From Manduca sexta (lineage: Eukaryota > Arthropoda > Insecta > Lepidoptera > Sphingidae): a stretch of DNA of 64,000 nt. The translations under genes were made by a program, and so were the position numbers. Within the stretch, counting starts at the first letter, position 1. The number at the start of each line of letters is the position of its first letter. Shown here piece after piece: positions 23,201 through 35,200 of this stretch. The notes beneath the pieces are model-generated. The model was not told the origin of the DNA and ran no database searches. It worked only from the letters and a program-made list of their open reading frames with translations. The stretch covers positions 2,912,983-2,976,982 of the forward strand of contig NC_051138.1 in NCBI RefSeq assembly GCF_014839805.1, in the 5' to 3' direction.

Positions 23201-26200
23201 ACTTTAACCAAACCTGTAAGTTATTGATATAATTTTTAAAAAAAGAAACCAATAAAGGAGAAAAGGTAAAGCGTGTATTTTTGTACATGTATGTATTTTC
23301 TTTGACATTAATATTATGCAAAACACTAATTAAAGCTCGCGTTTGAAACAGTTAACATGATTTTCGTTGCTCCGCAACAAAGAAGTGCAAATGTGGAACA
23401 TAATTTAAATAAAACAAAGGAAATACAAAGTTTAGTGTATGCGGAAGCAGAAAATGCGGTAATATATCCATAAGTAGCACTAAGTGACATACCCTCAGCT
23501 GCTCTGCGGTCTGCGCGCTGAGCAGCTCCCGCACCATGCTCTGGTTGCCAGCCTCCACCGCAAGCAGCAGCGGGATCTTGCCCCTCTGGAACACCAGGTC
23601 GCGTATTAACTTTTTCCATTCCTTCTGTTTCGCCCTCTCCTTGTTCAGCTCTATGAAGCTGAGCTCGAGTTTTTGTATGTCCTTTTGCTGGTTAGCAGGC
23701 GGGCTGCGGACGCCCGAGGAGATGTTAAGGTTCGCGCTCCTCGGCTGATCCCGCCCGCCTTCGGACATAGCGCAAAACTCGCGTCAAGTCCGCATTAGAG
23801 ATCGCGCGACGCGACGAGCCGAGACAACGCGCTACTAGCGGCATGCACCGCACGAATGCCTCGCGGCGTGATACCACAGACAATAGTATTAGACTTATGT
23901 GCATCGCAATCTTCGTACCCAGTCTATTATAGGGCATAAATCGATCGGTATCGCGGTTCACATTCTATTTCATATTTACGCTCGGTCACCACCACGATAC
24001 GTACTTGCTCATCCATCGCCACTACTTGAACGCAAACGTCGCGTCGGAGGCCATTGCGAAGCTACCTTCCTCTGCTCGTGACGGAGGAGCGACTGAGACT
24101 AGTATTAAAATTAGTAATTTTGAATTTCAGTGCTGACGTTTTACTTAAGTAATATTCAGCGAGTGATTTGCATTGTAAATTCGCGCTGTGACGTTTGCTA
24201 GGGCGGCTAAAGCTCCGCGGATAATTAGCTAGTTTCTATTCGTGCGGGGTGGCTCGTTCCCGCAATCGGAACGTCCTTAAAACGTCAACTACATTCCCCC
24301 TTTAGCGAACTGCGGCCGAATTTTAGTAGCTATAATTAATAATTGTCAGCTAATGCGTGTTATGTCACATGATAAGTGTTGTTAGGATGTTTGAGCATTT
24401 GGATAAATAGGATATGTTGTGTTCGGTGAAAGACGGGGTTTTGTTTACACTCAATGTGTAGGGTGTTTTCGGGGTAGTTCCTGAATCGCCGCATGGCGGT
24501 GCCAGGCGACGGCGACGGCGGCGGCGTCGGCGCCTGCACGCGATCCTCGTTGCATCCACTACTACTATTGTTTACCGACTGAATCCCTATTACGCTGTAA
24601 ACTTAAAACATTATCGTTACACGCGATTTCTACAAAATATTCCAATTGTCGTTTAACAATTTCGCATCTGCATACATTTGTATTCAGTTCAATGAAGCTT
24701 GTAAGTCGATGCACCTCAAGTAGGCAAACGACCTTGCAAGGATTTTGTGACTGAATGATACTAATACTATAGTTTAAGTGCGGCTTTCTTAGGGCACGAA
24801 ATAGTGATGTTTATTAAAACTTTATCTAAGTACTAAAATTTAGTATTCAGGCATCATACCAATCATTGGCATTATTTATTCTCAAAATAACAATAAAACT
24901 TAAAACTTTGTTATTAAGAAAAGCATATCCTTGTGAAGACATACTCTATTCGTTGGCGAAGGGCGGTATATTATCACGGCTTTAGTTTCCTGGTCGATCA
25001 TAAGTGATGCTAGTTTTATGGGCATTTCTCACGTCACGCCCGAAAACCCTACAAAATATATTCTTTCCCATTTTTATTTGTCCAATTTTTCTTCTTTTGT
25101 GTTACCGTTTATAAATTGTATGCAGTTGAAACTTTTACAATGAGGGTTAGTTGTGTAAGTAAAACAAAATTTACATAACTTTTTCGTTTTGTCAATTTAT
25201 TGGTCAATAGCTTCTAAACACTATTGTGTCAAATTGTATATAAAATTCCGTACAAATATGAAATCTATACTTTACAGACGTTCTCGATTCGTTACCTTTA
25301 CCTATACATGAATCCCTCCTAGTCGAATTCGGACCACGGCGGCCAATCTCAAAGGAGATCAGCCAGGTACGCAGGATATATTATGGTGCACAAGTGTGTG
25401 CGCAGTACACAGGTGCATTCTCTGTTCCTTCACCCTCATAGTTCGGTGAGACGGCAATCCGACATGACTGGAGAGAGATCAAGCGCAAGACCAACGGCTT
25501 TACGTGCTTTCCGAGGCACGGGGGTATCACACCACCAACTTCCTGACTCCGAGCCGCAAATGAGTAATTTTTAAGATGGAAAAACCCAGTCACTATTATT
25601 TTGGCCCGACCCGGGATACGAACCCAGGACTTACGGTAGTCGTACTTGTACCGTGTACAGTTACAACTACGCTACCGATACATATATTTACTATGATAAT
25701 TAGCATATTAACTTACCCCATCTGCCCTGAGCCGTATGTCTTTGCCAGCAGCAGTGAGGAGAGCTCTAAGTATGCTGGTCGCTGTGCCAGTCTGTCGACT
25801 CGCCACAATGTGCACTGCTGTTTGTTGTCGGCTCTTTGAAAAATACACTTTATTATAATAGATATAAAGTTTTATAAAGATCTCTATGCTTTTAAGAGTA
25901 TTCGGTTCCAATAATTGTGTCGACTGCTGACGGGTAACCATCACTCGTCAGTCGACATTCTATAAGACCCCTCTCCACTTACCATCAGGTGCAGTGAGGT
26001 CATTTTGCTATGCTCGTAAAAAAAAGTAAGAAGTAATTAATGTTTCGTATAGGGTTCCCCGCGCATTATGTAGTGACGCAGAGACTGAATCGGCTATGGC
26101 AATTAGTACAAATAATCAAACTATTTATACATGCTAAGTCTAAAACACATATTTATTTTGCTTTGACTAAATTATAGGAACCGCACTATAGTTTCATTTT

Positions 26201-29200
26201 GTAAAAAAATATATTGCAGTTTTAATGTTTAGAATTTTTAGCAACTTTCGTGGTTGACATGCGTTATAGAACTAACAGTCAGTAACCGTATTCACTTGCA
26301 AGGCCTACATCACACATTCTACATAAAGACATCGCTTGGGACAGCTTGAGTGAGCCGTATTACCCTGGGCTTCGTCGCTGGCATGGCAGTCCAATCTTGT
26401 CATAAAGAACACAGAGGTCTAAGAGTTTGAATTTTGGACATCCAAAATAGATTGTCCTTCCAGACCTTAATCGAGGAGTTGGGAGTTAAAAATGATATAT
26501 TGTAGAACTGGCAACTCTGGTACGAATCCTTACCCCTCCAGTGGCGAAAGGATCGACTCCTCTTTTTGACAAAAGCAGCTTGACGATGTCCTCTCTGGAA
26601 TACATGGCGGATATGTGCAGCACGTTGTAGTTGTCCTGACAACAAAGGTAAACATTATACATGATTATTCAGCGTCGGGTATGAAATTATTATGTACCAT
26701 GATGGGGTCATTTTTTTTATTGTTTTGAATGACGAGACGACCTTGTTCTTCGCTTGATGGTAAGCGATACGACCGCCCATAAACGTTGAAACACCATTCA
26801 ACACTTTGAATTACAAAGTATTGTTTGGTATTCCACTGCGCTCACCATCCTGAGACATGAGATGTTAAGTCTTATTATGTCCAGAAGTTACACTGGCTAC
26901 AATTTCTGTCACTATAAACTATATTTGTACACAGTTTTCAGGGCACCTGGCCAGGCTGGTGAGCCGGTTGCTGCGGGTTCGATTCCTGCACGAAGACAAA
27001 ATTTTGTATCAGGCCAGAGATTTGTGGAACAAATTGGGTTTACTTTGTTCTTAATACTTACGACACGAGACTGAGAGCGTGGCGTACGCAGTATGCACAT
27101 TGCACATACAGGCCTGGATATATTTATTTTTACTATGCGTAAAACTATTTGTGCACGACTCAATGCCACTGGAAGCGACTACCAAGACGAACGTTCTCAG
27201 ATCCAAAACCCAAGGCTCGACCTTTTTAAAGTTTGCTTTAAGGGTGATGAAAAACATCGTGAGGTAACCGACATACCTGAAGATTCTTTCTAAGAATATC
27301 AAAAGGAGGTATATGTAGATAAGCCTTAGTTCACCACACATTAGTTCAACGTGATGAAATAAAATGAAAAAATATATTTGAACCCGTTAAATGTTATAAA
27401 TTATTTAGATTCCGTCAATATTAATTCTACCACCAAATAACCGCACCAGAGAAAAACGGAGAAGAAACTCTTGTGTTGCTATTTTTCAAATTAAGGTATA
27501 AACTACAGTGCATGATAAAGAGAATAACAAAAAATACAATAGGGTACCGGACTCATTTTTGTTCTTTACTATTATCAAATATTTACATAATATAAATTAT
27601 AACACAGAAGGAATTATTAAAATCCGGTAAAAAATCAACAAGTTATAAGTCTTTGAATTTCGGTGGAAGGGGTAATTAACAAGAAACAGAAAAGAGACGA
27701 AATATCCACATGTGACGTCATCGGGAATTACGACGCGTGCGAAAGAAAGAGATGAAGCGATATCCCCACATCGCGCCCACTTCTGCACGTTACAATATTT
27801 TAAATATGAATTACTCGTTCATTTTTTAACCAATTGTTATGCAGTTTTCGCAGGAGTGTTTCTTTTTCGTATTATTAACCATTACATATAGAATAATGTA
27901 CAAAATCAAGCATAGGCCGGTCCCCTATTGGTTCTTTTATTGTTGTTTAGAGCAGTTCATTCATATACTCGCAAAATAAGTAATAAATTAATTTGAAATT
28001 CCATACGAGGGCAAAACCCTTTCAGGAATCATGAAATATTATATTATGCTTATAATTATTCCTCTTAGACTTAGGATTTTGATAGACTAAGGCCCAGTGG
28101 CGAAGGGTCAATATAACCCGATTCCTGCCGGCTTTCCTTAATCGCCTCTGCTAAGGCCTAAACCCTACCAGCAGAAGAAGAGGCGCAACAGTGAGCATTA
28201 TACATATAAAACAGGGCTAGGATTATTATTATATGTTATATTAATATCTATAAATTCATAATATCCCATTCCTAACAAGTGGCCATCTTGCGTATCACCA
28301 ACTCAACTTTGATTTCTCAATACCTACCAGAATTACCTTTTGTCATAAACTAAAAACGCGGAATATCTTCATTTTTTCAGTGAAGGACGCCTGGTAAGGC
28401 AACAGGGCTCTATAGATAGACATTTGGTAAACTGTGAGTCTAAATTGTACCTTTTACGACTCACAGAAAGAGTATTAAATATTTGCGTAACCACGCGTTT
28501 TACAAAATTGTCCTATTTATTTTTTGTAATAACCGGAGTTAAAAGGTATTTTTAGTGTTATTAGTTATTTTTTATGTATACCAGGAAAAAAAAATCACGC
28601 CGACGAAGCCGCTAGTAAAAGCTAGTGTAATATAAATTTCGAATAGACAGCTTCAAAAATATGGTTATCACGCTGTTAGGAGAAAATCAGAAAAACATTT
28701 CTAGGGCACCGCCTAATTTTATGTAGAGATGTAAAGATCTCTTAAAGGACTTTAGTCGTAAGATTTAAAATCCAGCCTTTCTACTACACGGTTATTAATT
28801 CTAGAATCTAGGTACAACACATGACCTACAAGAGCTACGTATCGGATCGCGTGCGATACTATCTTGCCCCAAGAATAGCGCGTATTATTACAAGTAATAG
28901 CCAAGTACACTTCCCTCATTACTTGAAGTAAACATTTTTTTATCTTGGCATGGAGAATTGATTACACTGCAGTTCAGATATAATGTACACCATATTATTG
29001 CAATAAAATCTTGCAATCTATGTGTAGGTATCAGTGGCGAACGGTGACATTTTCTGAAAGAGAATCCGATACAACATATAGGCACTTAATATATGCATGA
29101 ATGCGCTCTGCAAATCGTTCTAATGATAGTTAGTTTCTCCATAAAGAGAAGCCAACAGGAATCGGCTTATGTGGACCCTTCGCCATTGATGAGTAGAATG

Positions 29201-32200
29201 CGTGTTCACTTATTTATGAAATAGCAAATTGTGTTTGTTAGTATATTTTCCTCATGTCTGTTATTGGCCAAAGGCATAGGCAGGGGTATAACCAGTACAC
29301 CTTTTGTTCGTCGTGTGTATTTCGTCCCATGATATGATAGAGGGCGAGCCTTTCGGTATTCGACTGCCTCGGTGGCGTTCATTTGTTCCGTGTACGGTAC
29401 GACTGCATTTGGTGGAACAGAGTCCTCTCCTGGGTGGGGCAATATTGGGCTTATTTCTCATTATCAGCTTGGAGTTTAAAATTTGTGCCCGACATGACTG
29501 TATTTTTCTGTTCTTAGTATTATTAAGTATTTTATTAAATTCTTGTTTATGCTTGAAAAGTATGAGCAAAATTTAATGATGTGCACACTTGTCCGACATG
29601 TTTTCTAGTTGTATAATTCAAAGGCTTCTATGAAACAATCGCCTTATTATAAATTATAAATCAGTTTTTATATTCATTACAGTTTTCACATTCTATTGGA
29701 CCACACTCCACTTACCATCAGGTACAGTGAGAGCAGTTTGCCATGCCGGCATAAAAAAATAATCGCATTTTTTTTAGAATATTGTAAAGGCCTTACTGGT
29801 GACAACTAGTGGGTACTTTTAAGATGTTTATACAGTAGGCTTGTTTGTCTAGTTAAAAAAGCCGTTAATAAATTCCGATTTTTAGTCGTTTTGCGTGTAG
29901 ACTACAAGACGTTTTGTAGGCTCGTGCTGTCAACGGCTCTGTAAAGTTCACAGACCTCGACTAAACAATCATATTTTATAGTTAAATACAAAAATATTAT
30001 TACTAAGCAAAACAATTAATGCTTTAAAACAAACAATTTAATGCGCATATCTAATACTAGCTTTTGCCCGCGGCTCCGCCCGCGTTATAAAGTTTTTCAG
30101 GCTAAAGTTTTCCGTTATAAAAGTAGTAGTTTCCCGGGAACCTATGTTCTTCCCAGGGTCTCAAACTGTCTCCATACCAAATTTCATCTTAATACGTTGG
30201 GTAGTTTTTGAGTTTAACACGTTCAGGCAGACAGATGCAGCGGGGGACTTTGTTTTATAATATATTTTTTAGAACTTTTTAAGTGATACAATCCCGTCAT
30301 ACATCATTGTTGCATAACTTTAACCGTTTACGCAGCGCAGGCAACGGAAGCTCTCAAAACTCATAATATTCCCCGTTTTTGCAACATGTTTCATTACTGC
30401 TCCGCTCCTATTGGTCATATAGTATATATATAGCGTCATTTTGGTCATATAGCGTGATGATATATAGCCTATAGCACGCCACGAACAAAGAACTATCCAA
30501 CGCAAAAAGAATTTTTCAGTTTGGACCGGTAGTTCCTGAGATTAGCCATTACTGCCCCGCTCCTATTGGGTATAGCGTGATGATATATAGCCTATAGCAC
30601 TCCACAAACAAAGGGCTATCCAACGTAAAAAGAATTTTTCAGTTTGGACCGGTAGTTCCTGAGATTAGCCATTACTGCCCCGCTCCTATTGGGTATAGCG
30701 TGATGATATATAGCCTATAGCACTCCGCGAACAAAGGGCTATCCAACGCAAAAAGAATTTTTCAGTTTGGACCGGTAGTTCCTGAGATTAGCCATTACTG
30801 CTCCACTCCTAATGGGTATAGCGTGAAGATATATAGCCTATAGCACTCCACGAACAAAGGGCTATCCAACGCAAAAAGATTTTTTCAGTTTGGACCGGTA
30901 GTTCCTGAGATTAGCTATTACTGCCCCGCTCCTATTGGGTATAGCGTGATGATATATAGCCTATAGCACTCCACGAACAAAGGGCTATCCAACGCAAAAA
31001 GAATTTTTCAGTTTGGACCGGTAGTTCCTGAGATTAGCTATTACTGCCCCGCTCCTATTGGGTATAGCGTGATGATATATAGCCTATAGCACTCCACGAA
31101 CAAAGGGCTATCCAACACAAAAAGAATTTTTCAGTTTGGACCGGTAGTTCCTGAGATTAGCTATTACTGCCCCGCTCCTATTGGGTATAGCGTGATGATA
31201 TATAGCCTATAGCACTCCATGAACAAAGGGCTATCCAACGTAAAAAGAATTTTTCGGTTTGGACCGGTAGTTCCTGAGATTAGCGCGTTCAAACAAACAA
31301 ACAAACAAACAAACAAACAAACTCTTCAGCTTTATATAATAGTATAGATTACTGGTGATCGTCCACAGCCGTAATTCGATCGACGCATTTAATATATTTG
31401 TAAGACAAACTATACTTTTTTTTCCGCACTCCTTTTTATATGAACTTTAATTATATGAAATGTTAGAACCCACTGTGCGCGCATTGTGCTTAAAAAGGAG
31501 AACAACATTTTATCTTAACATGGCGTTATTATATTTCATTCGGTTTTTGAGAGGCTATATACAATATTTATTGAAAAACTGTCACTTGTTAGTGAAATAG
31601 ACAAAAATAGTATCATCTAGACTACTTTTTGAATACCAGAGATTTCCCACAACAAATCATTTAAGACTTTTTTTATTGCTTTAGTAGCCAAACAAGCAAG
31701 CAGGGAGTTCATTCCAAAGTTTACCCGTGCGCGGTAGGAAGGAACAATGAAATCGCGTCATACGTATTTTACTAATTTTGACAACATTACGTTACATTTA
31801 AATACTATTTTATATTAATTCGTTTATAACATGAACAATACTCTTACAATGGAAAAAAATATCTTTAAAATGTTTACCATCTAATAATAGTAAGTTCTCT
31901 TGTAGTGACCTCTATTCGATGATTTCAGCGATTTTCACGGAATACAGTCTTTAATTCTGATATTGCGTGTACGGCCATTGGTTATAGTCGATTTAGTTTC
32001 CTTTAATGTTGCAGTCTTTGTTATGGTCTATGAAACAATGTTTCAAGTAACGGAAGCAGAAAGCTATCATAAATTACTGTTGTCTTTCGCCGTGGTTAGA
32101 GTGACATTAAAAATGAATTTCCGAATAATTTAATAAAATCGGGAAATGCGAATATAGTCACAAAGTTTTTTGTACCATCAACAAAGGTGAATACATCCAA

Positions 32201-35200
32201 AACAATGGTGTTTTTATTAAAGGTATAGGACATAATAAGACACTTTATATGAAAAGTTTATTAATATTTGTTTAACTAAGCTTTTTGTAATTGCAAGTTC
32301 CATTGATAAACTGTAGGTAATGTGTTTTAAAAACATTAATTATTAGACAATTTAGACCCAATATTTTCGCTCTAAAACTATAGTAGTTCGAAATAAGATA
32401 TTCTTACTAATATAATAAGAAAATTTTAAATAAAACAAATGTATGGCTAATAATTTTTTATACGTTCACTATTCAAGTTTCAAATGATGTATTATTTTAC
32501 CCTTTTCGTTCAAGCTGTGTGGAAAAACAAAGTAAACTTTTGACAAAGAATTCGTCACTTTGCATGACGGTGACGCACTGTCGCATACTTTTGAGTCATC
32601 CAAATAAATTGTTGGAAATAAACCGTTTCTTAGAACACGAAGAAAAAATATTTTTAACAAGCTGTGCTCGCGGCTTCGCCCGCGTATAAATCAGTATGTC
32701 ACAAAGTACTTCCCGCGTAAATCGCGACCCACAAGAGTTTTTACAACCACGCCACCTCTTCAACGGTAATCGTCATCTTTTAGTCAATATACATAAAACT
32801 GTAACTATTAACGCAAACCTTTGTCAAGTATTGCACTATGTTTAAGTAAAAACCGTACAAAAATCCGTCCAGTCGATTTTGAAAAAATCGATCACACACC
32901 GACAAACATTTTTGGTGACTTTGTTTTAAATATGTATAGATTTAATAAAATGAAATGCGAAAAAACTTTGACAATACATCGTGAATAAAAATTCCATTTC
33001 ATAATTTCGCCTTTCTTTCGACTGTTGAATTGTTAAGTCCATTATGTCGAAAATTGGTCGCATGCATTGACGTGTGTAAGTCAAAGCACGATCGTGCCAG
33101 TTTCTATACGCTGAAACTTGATTAAAAAGTAATTTTCATTATTGTAATCAAAAACGCCATGTAACATGCCAAATGTCAAAGTTTATTAAAAGACCTATTG
33201 TTTAGCGAAATATCGATCAAAGAAAACTCATTAATAATATGACCTAACATTCTAAAGATAAGATTTTGAAAATATATGAGTAACAAAGTTATATCTATTG
33301 AGAGTAACGTGAAGTCAAAATTAGTACAATAAAGTATAATAATATCAGCTCTGTATTACATACTGTCCCACTGTTGGGCACGGGTCTACTCTACTACTGA
33401 GAGGGATTAGGCCTTAAGTCCACCACGCTGGCCTAGTGCGGATTGGTAGACTTCACACGCCCTATTCGAAACTTCACACACCCTCGATAATTCCCATAGA
33501 GAATTTCTCAGGTGTGCAGGATTCCTCACGATGCTTTCCTTCACCGTTAAGGCAAGCGATAGTTCACAAAGAATACTCACATATTTTTAAAAAAAATCAG
33601 AGGTATGTGCCCTTGGGTTTTGAACCTCTGAACATTTGTCTCGGCAGTCCGTTCTACAACCAACTAGACTATCGTCACTTTCACAATAAAGTGCCAGTTG
33701 GTAAATATATGCGTTTAGCTTCTATATCGTCAATAACACCTCATTTATAACTTAGGTGATTTTTTTTACTACGTAACTATTCTCTGTTCCGAATCCAGTA
33801 CGACTCGCCAGCCCTATATGCTATCACTAGACTAAGGGGCGACTATACAGTTTCAAATAAGTATTTCTTGTTATAATTATAGATAGAGCATGATGTCTTT
33901 TTACCGTCACTTGTAAGTCGTGTGACCTGCAGTAATTTATGCTCATAAATCCGTGGGCAGCGCCTATCACGCCATCTGTGACGGCAGGCATAACTACGAC
34001 TTTGCTTTATTAGTCTAGTTGTATACTATTCACAAGCTATATAGAGCGATGATTGGCTATGATTTTTTAATGTTTTGACGCATAAATGTATATTTAGACA
34101 AAGAATATTATGATAGAAGACATTAGCTTGGGAAGTTTTCGTAAGGTTAAGTCATGTATTCATGGATAAAATAGAGAAAAAGTGGCAAATTATTTTAAAA
34201 CTATTAGTGACCTTACACAAAATCAGTATAATTCGAAATATGTCTTATGTCGTCATACTTATGTTATATAGGTTTGTATCTTTTTATATATTGACAAGGC
34301 AAAGTGACTCCACTACACCTAATGGTAAGTGGAGAGAGGTCCAAAAGAATATAGACTGACGAGATATGATTACCCCTCGGCAGTCAACACAATTATGCCG
34401 GCCTGTTGGAACCGGATATACACAGGCTGATCCCGGAACGCGACACGTGAGGTAAAATGGCGGGTTTTAACACTTTGTGTACGGTGTTCGCTATTCGAGC
34501 GGATATAACATATATCCTACCCCTCAGACCTACGAAGATAGATATACGCGTACACTCATATAGATTCTAGAGAACGTCGGGTGCAATTAAAGTCATTAGA
34601 GTGATTACTAACCATTTAGTGGATAGCGCGCTTTATAAGGGGCAACTTGGCACGCCTTGCAGGAAATTACCCCTTCGCTCTGGCTTGCTTTGTTTCAATT
34701 CATGTACACATGGATTTAATTATGGTTCTAATAAACTTATCGTCTTGTATATTTGCTGTTTTTTCCTTACTGCCTAGCAGTAGCGAAGAAAAAAAATTCC
34801 AAAAGAGAACTCGACACCACATATAGGTACTTATATGCATGAATGCGGTTTACAAATCGTTTGAATGATAATTAAATTCTACGTAAAAGCAGCAGGAATC
34901 GAGTTTTATGAACCCTTTGCTACTGCTGCCTAGTGTAAGCAGTGTGTTCTAGTTAATAATTGCTAAAATGTTAGAGGTACGTATATATAGGTACGTATAT
35001 GTATCTATGGTAAATATTCTACTTACTGTGTTTGTATCTAAAATCATCTATAAACGTCTATCTAAAAACATTGCTCTAACTTTGTAGTTAGAAGCAACTG
35101 AATTTATTTTGGATCCAATTTTTTTTCTATAGCATCAATAATAATTTAAATCTTAATAAAAAAAAAATCGAAATGTCGAATACTCAGATAATTAGTCTTT

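Larger units (their letters stand above)
30057..31348 (-). mobile_element. Non-autonomous Helitron with internal 123-bp array
   Basis: On the minus strand the element starts TCTATACTATTATATAAAGC (after host A) and ends in the hairpin CGGGCGGAGCCGCGGGC followed by AAAAGCTAG (before host T). This is the TC...hairpin...CTRR structure with A/T insertion typical of Helitrons. Near its 5' end is a (CAAA)n run, then seven copies of a 123-bp unit. No coding frame remains. It lies in nompC intron 2. Confidence 0.85.

Noticed and set aside
24365..24559. Arginine-run frame in intron 4 that would also join exon 5 in phase
   Set aside because: No ATG in that frame, and the arginine run comes from a GGCGAC-type repeat. 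Treated as part of the CpG cluster.
26533..26551. CAGTGGCGAAAGG, identical to the MITE terminus, inside exon 3
   Set aside because: It is the antisense of the conserved DPFATGG coding sequence and no second end is present. Coincidence.
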